Shown: piece after piece, positions 11,539 to 25,115 of the stretch | Position numbering within the stretch: position 1 is the stretch's first letter | How the letters are laid out: each line of letters opens with the position of its first letter | Assembly (NCBI GenBank): GCA_015501055.1 | Contig: JADNYV010000165.1 | Span: 17,093-81,092, forward strand | Length of the DNA stretch: 64,000 bases | Direction of reading: 5' to 3' | Origin: Mucidula mucida | Lineage: Eukaryota; Basidiomycota; Agaricomycetes; Agaricales; Physalacriaceae | Program-made: the position numbers and the translations under genes | The notes under the pieces: generated by a model | What the model was told of the DNA's origin: nothing | Databases searched by the model: none | The model's input: the letters and a program-made list of their open reading frames with translations, nothing else

Positions 11539-14500
11539 ATGCGAAATCATGAGGCAGTGTCCTCTGCCAAGCGGCCCAAGTTCCACACTGGTGAGTGGTT
11601 TGTAAAAGGCAATAATCGAAAAACTTAGGCTATCCAGGTTCAGACTCGGACAGCGAGACAGAGTCCAGCCGCGTTGCCTCCAATTCACGCGGCAGACCCG
11701 ACCCACATGTCCATGCTTCGGTCGATACAGCGACGCCGCCTATTCCCTATTGGTCCGCGAAACGACATCTCACATGCGGCAATCCGACACCCCAGCCGTC
11801 GTGGTCAGCCAAGCTCACCCCGTGGCGCAACTCTACCCTCGGAAAGCTCAAGACCGCCAATGCAGCTCTCATTCTTTGCCTCAACATGGACGTCGATCCG
11901 CCGGATGTCATCAAAACCCAACCATGTGCTGCCCTCGAGTGCTGGGTCGATCCCCGACTCTTACCCGCCAGTAGGGCTCTCGAAGCCATCGGTGCAAACT
12001 TAAAGTCACAGTACGAAGGCCTTAGCTTGAAAATACAGTACAAGCCTATCCTCGATCCCTCCCAGGATGACATACGCAAATGCTGCCAACAACTTCGTCG
12101 ACAGGCTAAAGATGACGCCGTTCTCTTCCACTACAACGGACACGGTGTTCCCAAGCCCACAGCTAGTGGCGAACTATGGTGCTTCAACCGCAACTATACC
12201 CAATACATTCCCGTTGGCCTACACGATATCCAGACATGGCTTGGCTCGCCGGGTGTTTACATATGGGACTGTTCGGCTGCAGGCCACCTCTTGCAAAACT
12301 TCAACACTATTGCAGAGCGTCGCGACACCGATATGAACTTTCAACGCGGAGGTTATCCCGTCGATGCAACTCCATTCATGCATTCCATACAACTCGCTGC
12401 GTGTGCAGCCAACGAACAACTTCCGTCGTGTCCGGAACTTCCGGCTGACGTCTTCACGTCTTGCCTTACCTCTCCCATTGACATGGCTCTTCGCTATTTC
12501 GTCATCAACGAACGGTTGCCGGATGGCGTGGAACCTGACATGATCATGCAGTTGCCAGGAGATCTTAAGGATCGTCGTACACCCTTGGGCGAGCTCAATT
12601 GGATTTTCATCGCAATCACAGACACCATCGCCTGGACTTCATTCTCTCGCGAGACCTTCTCCCGCCTCTACCGTTGCGATCTTCTCGTTGCATCCCTTTT
12701 CCGCAACTTTCTTCTCGCCGAGAGAATTCTGAAAAACTACAACTGCACTCCCCATACATACCCTCCCCTCCCAGCGACAAACACCCACCCGTTATGGGCA
12801 ACTTGGGATCTCGCCGTAGACGCGTGTCTTCGACAACTTCCTGACCTTTTGCGCAATAAAATACCTCCAAAGGTCAAGGGTGGGTCGTCTCCATCCACTC
12901 CTCCCTCCGTTCATGACGAACACGATGTTCTGCCGGGCCGCATCGGCAGCGTGCGACATTCCTCCAATGAGGAGGATACCGCTCAATCACCCCCATATGT
13001 TTACGTTCCCAACCGTTTCTTCGCTGATCAGCTCACCGCCTTTGAGGTTTGGATATCTCGAGGCGGTTCCGCACTTACACGACCTGGCCCACGCTCCTTA
13101 CCTCTGGTGAGGGATTTCTACTTGGAAGAAGATACACCCAAGCGGGGTAGTTTGGGATTTGACGAAGCCCTCGTGCCTCGCAAACCGCCAGATCAGCTAC
13201 CTATCGTCCTCCAGGTCCTCCTCTCCCAACCTCATCGGCTACGCGCCCTCATCCTCCTCTCCCAATTTGTCGACCTGGGCCCTGGGCGGTGAATTTGGTT
13301 TTATCCATCGGGATATTCCCGTACATGGCCAAGCTTCTTCAAGCAGCTGGCCAGGATCTTCGACCAGTCCTCATCTTCATCTGGACACGCATTTTGGCGG
13401 TCGACCCGTCCGTACAAACGGATCTCTACAACAATCCGCAAGGGTACCGGTACTTCACCAGAATTTTAGCTATGCCCGATGATGGTTTCCTCCCCAACTC
13501 CTCTGAACATCAAGCCATGTGCTGCTTCATTTTGTCTTCGTTGTCTCGTGATTTTCCGAACGGTCAGAATGCCTGCTTGGACGAGCGGGTCTTTGAAGCG
13601 TGTCTACACAAACTCGATGATGGGGACTTTTTACTGAGACAGTGGGCAGCGCTTTGTATGGCGCAGCTATGGGACTCGAGCGACAAGGCGAGAGCGGATG
13701 CCATCTCTATGCATCCGTCACCCACCGAGAAACTCATAGACCTGTTATGTGACGCGTCTGTGGAGGTTCGATGTGCAGCCCTGTTCGCTCTGCAGACCTT
13801 GATGGGTACCAGCGGCGCTGCCGATCCCGAGAAGCGAGGTGGTGGCGGTACAGGAACGCTTTTAGGTCTATTTGATCAAGATGAAAGTATGCACCTGCGC
13901 GTCGAGGTGTCGCTTGTCACCAACGCGACTTTTCAGATCAAAGAAGATGCTAGTCCTATGTGTAGGAAGGAGCTCCTTGTCCTCATCAGCTGTCTGGTGA
14001 AAGAGTGGAGGGGTTATTTTGTTGTCTGTGCGTGGCTGTACTGGGAGGAGGATCGTCGCTGGCGGTCAGGATACGATACGGAACAAGAGGACCTTGCGAC
14101 GGAGGCAATTCAGGAATGGGAGGAGAGCCTACCCGGCGATAACCAACAGGTGGCGGAAAGCAAGATTATTCTGAAGTCCATCTTCACCATTTTTCTCGTA
14201 CTTTTGGATCTCTCGATTGACCCATATCCTGAAGTCGCCGCACACGCGCAGACCATTGTGGACTATGTCATGGCTCTTCTTTTGGAATCACCCTTCAGCA
14301 AGTTGAGTTGCACGACATTGAAGCAGGCTCCTGAGCTGCCCAATGAAAGCAACGCGCCCATCGAGCCTCCCGCCGCTAGGCAACGGACTCAGTCTACCCA
14401 GTCGGTCAACTTGCCACCGTCACCTAACAAATTGGCCCGCCCTGCCTTCTCTCGCGCTGACACCATGACTAGCATGACGAACACGGTTTCCAATACCCTC

Positions 14501-16504
14501 CGCCGTACCTCCTCCTTCGCTAACGCTTTGAAGAGTCTCGCTGGCGGCGTCACATTCCCCAGCGCAGATGATGGTCTTTCATTATTCAGCTCGCCCTCTA
14601 AAGCCGAATTCAGCGAACCTCTCCGACCACCCTCGCCCAACCTCAACGTCGTCAAATACGTTTCGCCGTACTATCGGTCCGCCGTACCATACACGAATGG
14701 GAATGCTCCACAAGCGGATCAGAATATACCACAGCCCATTTTCTTCCCCGCACACGTTATGGAGGCGTTGATGGAGGAAGACATGGAGCGCCTGAGGGCG
14801 CGCCATCGTCGGCATCGTCGGAACGGCAACTCTGTGCCTAGTCCCAGTCGGAGTACATTCTCTACAGACTCGACAGGCAGCTACCTAGCAGGCTTGGGAA
14901 CTGGGAATAATATGAAGGACGTGCTGCCGCTGAAGAGCTCGTACTTTGATTGGTGTACCGAGTATTTCACAGAGCCGCAAATGAGGGTTAGTGCCGTTTC
15001 TCTTTTACATTGACGTCGTACTCATGTTGCTCTTAGCAAACGGAGGCTGATGAGCCTGGTAGTGTACAGTACAACCACCAGGTTTGGCGGCAGCGGCGGA
15101 ATGAGCAGGTCGATGCGGAGATACATTCCCAGGCTGAGGCTGCTCGTGAGTGATCTACTCAGCCTTTTTCTTAGTTTTGCTCATTGTTCCAAGCATATCT
15201 GCCTTGGGATCGAAGTGTTGCTACTCTGCAATCTACGGGACATCCGATGACAATGGCCTTCCACTCTTACGATAAGCATCTTATCGTCGCCAACGAGAAC
15301 GACGTTGTCACGTATGTGTACTACTTTGGCTTTTCCTTCCTCCTGTACTTATTTGACGCAGTGTCTGGGACTGGTCATCGAAGAAACGGCTGAATCAATT
15401 CTGTAACGGCAATCATAGAGGAAGCTCCATTACCTCTTTGCATTTGATCAATCAGGACGTCGGTGGTATCATATTGACTGGCTCAGGTACGACTCAATTG
15501 TTCGTGTAACGTTTCGATGTTGAATGATTTCGGTAGACGATGGCATTATCCGCCTGTTTCGCAACTATGATCCCGCTCTCGAGCAGGGCCCCATCCAGTT
15601 GGTCAGCGCTTTCCGGGGACTGGAGCGTATTCCGATGCAGCGTGGCTCTGGGCTTATCACGGACTGGAAAGCATCGAATGGGACGCTGCTCATTGGGGGC
15701 GACTCTCGTGTCATTCAGACATGGGACGCGCAGACTGAGCTTCATGGACCGGTTAGTGGCATAGTCGCGCTTTGACTGTAACGATTAACGTGTCGTCAAA
15801 CAGGAGATCGAGACTCAGTCGGATAGTCCTGTAACAGCAATTGCCGCTGGCCGAAACGTTTTTTCGGACACGTTCCTTGCTGGTTTCGCAGACGGCGCTG
15901 TGAAGATGTTTGATCTGCGGGTTGACGTCGAGGAGCCTGTCGTGACGACGTTTCCGGGTCACTCGGCTTGGGTACAAAACATCTGTTCGCATCCGACTTA
16001 TTCTCACCAGTTTTTATCTGCTGGGTGCGTTTTCATTCGCTTTACTCGGTTATGGTTCCCCCGTTAACACGATGCCTGTAGAAGTCAGGATGGTGTAGTC
16101 AAGCTGTGGGATGTGCGCAACAACCGCGAGGCGCTGGGCACGTGGAATCTTAATCCAAGCGGCTTGTCGGCGTTTGACGTGCATAAACACACCGAGGTGT
16201 TTGCTGGGTCAGTGTCATAACGCCTTGGTCTCCGTTTGATGGCGGGCGCTGAACTCTATGTAGATCGTCAGCCATCTCGGCGACGCAGTGGAAGGACCAA
16301 AAGGTGAAGGTGCAGAGCATGAAGAAGGCGACGGTGTCGACGTCCATCGTCGTCTCGACGGGCCATAGTCATCATCACCCGCCAAGAGGCTCGCGGATGA
16401 GCTCGCTCGTGTTCCATCCGACAGAGATGCTGTACGGTGTTGGCGAGCCGGATGGTACTGTGCGTATTCTGGGGTGCAACCTTGCTGCTGAGCCAGATTA
16501 TTAG
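11539..16504 (+). CDS. KOG1: Raptor/Kog1/Mip1, scaffold of TORC1 (contains an apparent -1 frame break)
   Basis: The proposed start at 11539 opens exon 1 (11539-11590). The acceptor is near 11637 (or 11628), giving an Asp/Ser-rich leader before the Raptor N-terminal domain (YWSAKRHLTCG, MDVDPPDVIKTQPCAALECW). The caspase-like RNC fold is clear: VLFHYNGHGVPKPT, QTWLGSPGVYIWDCSAAG, IQLAACAANEQLP. An Armadillo/HEAT region follows (LPIVLQVLLSQPHRLRA, GIFPYMAKLLQ), then a low-complexity linker. From about 15040 six or so short exons carry the WD40 propeller (SVWDWSSKKRL, IQTWDAQTEL, VKMFDLRVD, VVKLWDVRNN) to stop 16502-16504. Raptor presents substrates to TOR kinase. The frame changes by -1 at 13277-13292, inside the conserved DLGPWAV segment; see the separate entry. 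Confidence 0.93.
13277..13292 (+). other. Frame break in Raptor on heptamer GGGCCCT, followed by TGA
   Basis: In frame 0 the codons read CTG GGC CCT GGG CGG TGA. The conserved family sequence DLGPWAV requires reading TGG directly after CCT, which is a -1 shift. The codons sit on a formal X XXY YYZ heptamer (GGGCCCT, 13277-13283). Loss of one T from CCTTGG, or a consensus error, explains it most simply. Confidence 0.8.
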
Positions 16505-17337
16505 AGGAGGAAGAGTGGGATGCGTAATTTATTTTTTTGAGCATTAATTGTATTATTATAGTTGCAAGCTGCGTTGTAATAATGTATCGTTAGGTTTCTT
16601 TTTCTGCGCCATTTTTTTATCTGCAGTCCTTTGATGATTCTTGAGTGTGTTCAGGATGTCGGCCCGGGCGCGAGTTCATTTCTCGTTTCTCCGGTCATGT
16701 AGAATCTGCGGTCTCCATCCCCCATGGATTTTCCTGTTCAAGCTTCCAAACGAGCGCCCGTGATGATGCATTTGTTATCTATCAGCAACAATCTTGATCA
16801 TCCACGCAGCTGTCAGTGTCAAACCCCACGGTTATCCATGTATGGCGCTACATCGGTCTACTCCCCCCCCCAATCCCACATATCAACTGACGTGTCCAGG
16901 AACGACCAGTGTCGTGGAATGGCCCAGCTGGTCTGACAATCATCAAGCTGCGCTGGCTGATAATTGATTGCGCCACGGTATACTGTACTAGGAATTCAGG
17001 AGGAACCGAGATGATTACCTTTGTCCCCGTTTAGAGTTTGGGATTTGAGGACTAGGAATATGCCAGATGGCAGGACGAGTATGCATTGAAGAGGTATTTC
17101 TCGCGATATCATTGCAAGAGATATGCTCGTCCGAGTTGAGAGCAGTTGTGCGCGCTGATCAGTGCTGGTGCAGAGGTATCGCCTCTCTATATTCACACGC
17201 GCGACCGGTCTGCCTTCCGTTCCCCTGCGTAGCGACGCATCACTGCCAGGCAGTGACATCAAGGAATCAAAACAGTACGCATCGTATGTATATGAAGAGC
17301 CCACCATCGAAATGTGTGTTATCAGTTATGACGGCCT
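16505..17337 (+). other. Intergenic: Raptor 3' flank and ABC transporter promoter
   Basis: About 830 bp. The first 60 bp are A/T-rich (about 16530-16620) and probably hold the Raptor polyadenylation region. A short C run lies near 16863. No convincing gene, repeat or RNA was seen. Short frames upstream of 17338 are not supported by homology. Confidence 0.5.
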
Positions 17338-20300
17338 GGGGCCTTTTCTGGCGTCAACTATCAGTTCTCTGCTGGAAGAACGCGGTAGTTTTGCTTAGAC
17401 ACCCTTTTGTGAGTCCGAGTTTCAGTACAGTTTCAAGATTTCAGCTCTGACAGTGTCTACGTATAGCTGAATGTTGTGCGATGTTTCCTGCTCCCGGTGG
17501 GCTATGGGCTCTTTCTTTCTGTAGCTCAGACCTTCCTTTCTAGACCTAATAATGTAGGCGACATGAACGAGTACCAAGCGCAACGGGACTGACTATATGC
17601 ATTACTTAGAACGGACTCGGCAATGCCATTCCCATATACGACCTCCAAACAACTTTCAACGGCCACACAAGACTCATTTGGACTGACGCAACCAATGGAA
17701 CGTCCTCGCCTTCTCCGCAAACCATAGTATCGCGCATAACGCGCGACTTCACGCGCACACAGCTCGACGCCGTCGAAGAGGTAGACTCGCCTGATGATAT
17801 CCCCGTTTCGTGTCCTCAAAACTTCAACTTGCTCTCGGAATGTTTCGCCGCGGTAATCTTCCATGGCGTACCAGTCGCTGGGCCAATCAACTACACAATT
17901 CGTGCCGATGCGGGAATTGCGCATATCGACGTGATCAGGCATACGAGCGACTTTGAATTACGCATTCTGCCGTTACAGTGGGCTATAGACAAGGTTGGTG
18001 TGTTGTCCTTTCAGTGAAGCTTGAAATTACTCACGACGATGCGCAGGCGATCATAGAAGAAAGAACGGGACAAGATGTGCAGACACCGATGCAGTGGCCT
18101 TTCACACAAACGACGAACGAGGAACAGGATATTGGCTACCGTCTCAGTGAGTTTGTCGTCCTGGCCGTCTAATTCTTAGCTAAGCGTGTACACAGAATAT
18201 ATTCGGGGGCTTCGGAAACTCTTGGTGCTCGTTCTATTCGTTTCCTATATCGGTGTAGGGTACCAACTTCCCGGCGCTGTGGCTTCAGAGCGGGCAAGCC
18301 TTATCACGGCTCATATGAAGGCGATGGGTCTCCTGGACTCTGCCAAAGTCATCTCATGGCATCTCAGCCTCTCTCTCGTCTACCTCCCCGCCTGGGTGCT
18401 TGTCGCCTTGATATGGCATCACCGTATATTCACGGCCACACATGTGGCGTTGATCGTCCTCGTCCATGTGCTTCTGGGTCTAACCCTTGCTAGCTGGTCG
18501 TTCTTTATCGTGGCCCCTTTTGGGAAAAGTCCGCAACTCGCCGCGGTGGCGTCGACGTTCCTGGCGATTGTATTTGCCATGCTCGCTTTGATCTTTACGA
18601 GTGCTGGAAATGTTACTGCTGTCGTCTTCACCGTCGTCTTTCCCCCGGGATTCTACATCTTCGCGATCCGTGCTATTTGTGGATTTGAAAACAATCGACT
18701 CCCGACGAACCTGTTAAAGGCCGACCCGGACAATGGTCTCTATCTGTTACCGTTGGTCATAGCCGCCGTTGTAAGTTACATGTTCTTCGTGGTTTATCAA
18801 CTAAACCTCCCTCGAGGTTGATATCTTCCTTTGGCCGTGGTTGTCCGTTCTTTGGGAAATTTGGCTGTATGGCGCTCGGAACCCAAGTTCGCAACCCACA
18901 GCCTTGAAACCAGGTATCGCCATCGCCATCAGAAACCTCGGCAAGACCTTCAGCACGTCCATCTTTCGCCCCAAGAAGAATACCGTTACAGCCGTGAATG
19001 ATCTCAGTTTTGATATCCCCAAGTTTGGCATCTTTGTGTTGCTCGGATCGAACGGGGCGGGAAAATCGACGACGCTGTCGATTTTGGCGGGCTTGACGGG
19101 TCGATCCCGTGGTATAGTTCAGTTTGAGAATGGGAAAGACCATCCGGAGCGTGGCACCTTGGGAATAGTGCCCCAGAAGAACGTCCTGTTTCCAGAGCTG
19201 ACGTGTTATCAGACGCTTCGTGTCTGGCGCGCGATCAAGTGGTCGCCACACGCACAAGTCGATGAAGATATCGTACAGCTGCTCAAGGACTGTGACCTTG
19301 GCCATCAAATACACGCCATCGCAGAAACCCTGTCGGGCGGACAGAAGAGAAAGTTGCAGCTGGCGATTGGATTGATAGGGGGGTCTAAGAGTAAGTGTAG
19401 ACTTTGTTCGGAGAATTTGATGTTTATATATCCTCATCCATATAGTCGTTCTCGTCGACGAATGCACGTCCGGTGTAGACCCTTTATCACGGCGATCGAT
19501 ATGGAGGACATTGACCTCTGTCCGCCACGAGCGAACTATTGTCTTCACCACCCATGTACGTGCTATTCCATTCGGGTTCGAGAGTAGCAGGTGCCCAATT
19601 CATGTAGTTCTTAGATGAAGCCGATCTCTTGGCTGACAACATTGCGATGCTCGCCGCTCCAGGAAAGCTTGTGGCGCAAGGCTCGCCTGTTGCTCTAAAG
19701 CGTGACCTTGGAAATGGTTATACTATCCAAGCTTGTATAGACCCGTTGGAAGAAATGTGGCGCTCATCGCTGCTTTTAGAGATATTGGATCGCGTCCTTG
19801 AAGTCGCGCCAGACGCGTCAATAACCAGAAATAGGGCTCAACAAGCCCTGTTCCATCTGCGTACGACGGATCCTCGTCAAGTACAGCGGGTTCTGCGGGT
19901 GTTCGAGGACAATGTGAAGGCCGGATGTCTTCGTTCTTATGATATCCTAGGGACTACCATCGAGGACGTCTTCCTTGATCTTATGTCTGAACATGATTCA
20001 AGCTGGCAGGAGTCCGCTGTGATTTCTTCGCCGTGGCAGAGTTCAGATACACTAGTCACTAAACCGTCTTTTCGTCCTCTAGAGCTTTCCCTAGGACGGC
20101 CCATGTCACCGTGGCGACAGGCCATGACGATCTTCGTCAAACGGTCGCTCGTGGCCCGCAAAAGTTGGCTTGCGCCTTTACTGTCCGTCCTTGTCGCCGT
20201 TGCCGGTGCCACCATCCCCCTCATATTTCTAAACGGTCGAGAGCCGTCTTGTACTCCGCGTCTCGTGAAATCGCGGAATTTTCCATTGTACATGCCAATC

Positions 20301-22820
20301 TCGCCTTTTGCTACCGCTGTATTAGCAGTCAATGGTATAGCTCAGGTCTTGAACTTTCCTCCAGGTCTGATCTCCAGCCTCGGCGATACTACATCGACGT
20401 TGAACATAGCAGACGTCGTCGACAACACGACGTTTGTGCAGACAGTGACGGACACATTCTCTCAGCTTGGGTATGGAGGGATATCAATGGATACGAATAC
20501 GGGATCATCTCTCATTGCCTGGGAGGCATCGTCTCCCGGCCTCAAAGGCGCCGTTTTGCTCAATCTGGTTGATAATCTGCTGTACAACGCCGCACTGCAA
20601 AAGACTAAGTTCGTTGGATCGGCGTCGCCTGTCATACAAGCAAACTACGAGCCGTTCCCACTTATCGATGCAGGCGCACTTGAGAGTCTAGGGGACACAC
20701 TCGAAGCTCTGAAGTGGGCGACATTCTTTGGTGCCGCGATGGTACGTGCCTTCCTTGTATCAATGATGCGTACCCACCGTAGACTTAGTCGGTTTATACG
20801 GCGTTTTTTGCCATGTATCTTGCGCAAGAACGTGCTTCTGGGGTGCAAGCTATGCAGTTCTCCAACGGACTTTCCGATCCTATCGGACTGTGGCTAGGAC
20901 ACCTATCCTTCGACATTATCTTTTCTACGCTGTCTGCATCTATCATTGTCTTAATCTTTGCATTTGCTGCTTCCGACCAGTTTCATGGTCTTGGACTCTT
21001 CGTAAGCCCGTCTATATTCACTGCACTGACGTATTAACGGATTTCTGAAAGTGGCTGGTTCTCGTACTATATGGCCTTGCGGGTACGTTGTTGTCGTACT
21101 GTTTCTCGCTGTTGGTCGCAAGTCCGCTTGGAGCGTTCGCTGCGTCTGCGGGTTACCAGGCGGTCATGTTCCTAGTATGTCCTTCATCTATACGCCTCAC
21201 AGACTGGAACTCATGATACGGTAGCTCTATCTCGCTGGCTATCTTCTTACCTTGACGTACGCCAAGGCATCCGAGTCTAGTCGGCTCATTACTATCATTC
21301 ATTTCTGCCTTTCCGTACTCTCTCCCGTTGCCAGTGTTGTAGGTTTTGAGTTCACTCGCCAGTCGGTCGAGTACTGACTTCTTCTTCTCAGGAGCGCGCA
21401 GCCTTCGTTTCTATCAATTTATTCTCGTTACTTTGTGCGGACAATAAGACGGTATCATCATTGGAGATTGTATCGATTCTACGCTTTGGCGGTCCCCTCA
21501 TCTACCTTTCAGTCCATATCATTGTGCTTTTAGGCATATTGATCAAAGCCAGTTCCGGTTCATTCCTCCCTCGCTTTCCCCGCAGGTCTAAGCGCCACTG
21601 GGACTTGCAGGTCTCAGGGGAAAAGTCGGATGTTTATAGGGAAGCACGGAACGCAAGCACCTCTACCGATCTTCTACGCGTGCTAGGTGTTTCGAAGATG
21701 TTTAAGACGAAGACCGTCGTCGACGATGTCACCTTCAGCGCATTAAGCGATACGATCTTTGCTTTACTAGGCCCTAATGGCGCTGGTAAAACAACAACAT
21801 TCAATATGATACGTGCGTCTGCCTATTGAAATAGTTCCTCGTTCGAGCGTCTGATGTTGTCGATAGGTGGCGATGTTGTTCCTGACGCTGGGGACATACT
21901 CATTGCAGGCGAATCCATCAGGGACAATCCCAAAAAAGCTCGATTCTCTCTTGGAGTCTGTCCGCAGTTTACCGCCGTCGACTCTCAGTTGACCGTGAAG
22001 GAACACCTGCAGATCTATGGCCGCCTCAAAGGGCTAGGAACAGGAACAGTGCTTTCCAAGAATGTGGAATCTCTTTTAGGCGCCACTGGGCTTTTATCGT
22101 ACGCTGATCGGTTGGCGAGTAAACTTTCCGGGGGAAATCAGAGGAAGCTTTCCCTTGCGATAGCGCTGATGGGTAAAGTTGTCCAGTTCGACGTGTACGG
22201 GCAACACTGACGCCTTGCTAGGAAACCCATCTGTCATTCTTATCGACGAGTTCTCAACTGGAGTTGACGCGAAGATGAAGCGAGACCTGTGGATAACACT
22301 CAAGAGCGTTGTGGTGGGCAAGGCAGTCGTTATAACAACTCGTGAGTGATGAGCTTACAACTGTTCTTTATTGAACGTCTTCCGCAGATTCGATGGAAGA
22401 GGCGTCGGTACTCGCGAATAAAGTTGGGATCCTTTCGAAGCGCATGCTAGGTATGCTCTCAATGTAACTGTCTTCAGAAACGTACTGAATCTCTGTACAG
22501 CTGTTGGGACCGTGGACTCGCTGTCCTCGCGTTACGCGACGTACGAAGTTCACTTCACCTGTCGCACTCCGGAGGAGTCCCTGAGAGCGCAAACGTTAAT
22601 GTCTCAAATACCAGGCAGTCGCAGGGCTGATGACGTCGCTACTCGCTTCGAGGTACCTATACATGCCAGGTTTTCTTTAGCACACCTCTTTCACATTATC
22701 TCGTCATCTGGTGACTTTTCCCAATTTACTGTTGAAAAGGCGTCTTTGGAGAGCACATTCTTGAAGGTGATCAGGGAACAGGAAGGCGAAGATGAGGTTG
22801 ATAAAGGATTATGGGCTTGA
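17338..22820 (+). CDS. ABCA-type ABC transporter, full length
   Basis: The start at 17338 gives a typical N-terminus ([20 protein letters not shown]) before a first helix and a large extracytoplasmic loop. TM segments follow at about 18190-18800. Nucleotide-binding domain 1 has Walker [10 protein letters not shown], signature [11 protein letters not shown] and Walker [12 protein letters not shown] second loop and membrane block (about 20100-21560) precede NBD2 with [20 protein letters not shown] and [11 protein letters not shown]. The stop is at 22818-22820. About a dozen introns of 48-60 nt are visible (for example, one after RPNN near 17550 and one at 20740). The order TMD-NBD-TMD-NBD with long loops fits the ABCA lipid-transporter subfamily. 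No break was found. A truncated inverted paralogue lies at 53558-62690. Confidence 0.9.
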
Positions 22821-23326
22821 CATATTCGTGGCGCGGTCGGTCTACAATTGTGTTATACCAGTATTTATTGTATTTATAATAGAGCTGATTGCACCGCCGG
22901 ATGTTCTTCACCTTCAACGCGAACATTAGCACTCGATTATTGCTGTACCATTCACAGTGCGGAGCCAAGCGACCGGTCGAACGGACGCAGGCGTCGTTGA
23001 TGATGGCAAGGATTCAGTCGAGAGTCTGGTCTATGATACCTTCGGGTACTTGTCGAGCGCATGGGATGTGGGTTTTCTTTGGCCGTGTTTGGGATGCGAC
23101 AGAAGGCGCACTCGGGAAGTCTTCAGGGATGCTCCTTCATGAGCTCTGATAACCTTCTGTCAGCTTCAACAAGAAATGGCGTGGATAAATCCAGTGCAAA
23201 ACTGGCACAGAAAAACTTTGTCATATTGACCAATAGTACTGGGCTCTACGCGACGCTTCCGTTCACCCACTGTATCAAAAAGAGACTTTTATGGACTCGC
23301 GGCATCTAGAGATTAACAATTCTAGC
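22821..23326. other. Intergenic between ABC transporter and F-box relic
   Basis: About 500 bp with convergent 3' ends. The part near 23190-23330 is repeated with divergence at about 25530-25670, next to the second F-box fragment. No gene was recognised. Confidence 0.5.
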
Positions 23327-25115
23327 CTATATATAGACAAATCTGGTCTCCTGCTGTGAGCTCGACGCTCGAGCAGCAAGATAGTCCACACAAGGTTGCA
23401 AAGGAAAGACACCAACACTACTAATTGAGAGATCCAATCCTTGTTCCTTAGCCTGTCTCAATTCGTCCATCACCTGCCGCTGGTGAACAAGGGGAGAACC
23501 CAGGTTTGAGAGCGCAACAGGAAGCTGAAAGAGGACTTCAATCTTTTCTATGTGCGTAGATAGGGAGACTTTATCGTCGAGCGTGAATCGGGAGGAGACG
23601 AAAGAGGAGAATTCTGGTCCCACGAAGCGAATTCTTGCACCTATGATCCCGGAGTCCTCAATGTGTATGATCAAAGTCCGTAGTTTAGGTACGATAGTCG
23701 GATTAGAAGCGAGGTGAGATAGTAGTTGAATGAGCAATTCATCGGCGGAAGCCTGCCAGCTCATGTACTTGAGCTCCAGGCGTTCGATCTTGGAGGCAAA
23801 GGAAAGGAGATCGCGCACATCGGCAAAATCTGCACAATCCATGAGCTTCAAAATTTCCAGGGAACACCGGGACTGCCGAAGAAGTTGTAGGACCCCTCCG
23901 ACAGTGGCTGAAGGACATGGCGTGCATGAGATATCATCGACTCGGGGGGTGATGTAGAGTTCCTTCAAAGCAGGCAACGAGATGCTTCGGAGGAACCTAT
24001 CGTCTGAAACATAGAGAACACGTATGGTTTTGTTCACCGTGAGAGGGTTGGCAGGAGCGAGCAGTCGTAATTGGGGCCAATCCTCTACAGATGGGAACCC
24101 CTGTGTCACACGAAGTTCAACAAGATTGGGGCATTCATGTAGATAATGAAGTCGGTCGAAGGCTACACCGGACCCATCCTGCAAATACCAATCCAGTTTG
24201 AGGTGGGAAAGCTGGTGCAGGGGAAGCTGGACGGCCTCGATCATATTATAGAGAAGGGTGACCTTCGTCAAGTTGGGTGCAATTTGGAAACCTGAGATGG
24301 GCGGGTAATCCTCCTCCTCCTCTTCTTCTTCCATATTGTCCTCATATTCGAGGCATAGGGTCTCCAACAATGGCGCACATGCATACAAGCCATCCAATAG
24401 GGAGAACACCCTTCGAGGCAGGGCTAATGTGACATCCACCCAGCGGCTTGACTGTGCTATGAGTACACCAAGAATTTCCGCCGTTTAACAACGGGTATCA
24501 TTGACTTCAGTTTCTGACATTTCTTCGTAAGGCTGGTCCGCTCGAAAAACGAAAGTGAGTGGCAACGATGCGCTGAGCGACACTGCTTTTTTGAGCCTGG
24601 GTAGAGGACATAGGGACATAAAACTCCGGGCATCCAGTGAGAAATTTGTCCATACTGCTGGGGTACCGAGCAGCAAGTCCTTCCATCGAGTGCATACTCG
24701 GCATAATAGCCACAGAGTAGTATCGTGATCCGACCAAACTTCGAAGCCGCGACAGGCGTGCTTGAAGATCTCGGTCAAGATCTCATTCGGAAGGGTCCGC
24801 ATTGGAGAAACCACAACTCGCCAACAGTCTGGAGTTTTCTGCATTCGTGCTCTTTGTTCAAGTGCCGTGTTTAGAGAAGCATGAAGCTGAGAAATCTGCT
24901 TATCGAGGCTGGACAAGTTGTCGGCGGCTTTTGAGAAGATACTCCGCATGAACAAGGCACCGTCTACGTCGGACAGGGTTATTGTTTTGTAGGGCCTTCA
25001 TGAAGGAAGCTTCGACGGCGGCAGAGAGCGGGATTCCCGCCTGACGCGGAGAGACCGCAGGGGACATGGAGGCAATGATTTGGCGTGAGGTGGTAGTTGG
25101 TACATAAGCCGTCAC
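23327..25115 (-). pseudogene. F-box/LRR-type protein with nonsense codon and frameshift
   Basis: The reading begins at 25115. A coiled N-terminal segment (LSSLDKQISQLHASL) leads into an F-box (MRTLPNEILTEIFKHACRGF, WLLCRVCTRWKDLLLGTPAVW). Leucine-rich repeats then run to stop 23327, with an acidic run EEEEEEEDY. Two defects are seen. The frame changes near 24970, between NNNPV and the expected SDVDG. An in-frame TAA at 24485-24487 separates the F-box half from the LRR half, which are otherwise in the same frame. F-box proteins recruit SCF ubiquitin-ligase targets, and this type is massively expanded in mushrooms. It is probably a recent pseudogene, unless the breaks are sequence errors. Confidence 0.8.
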
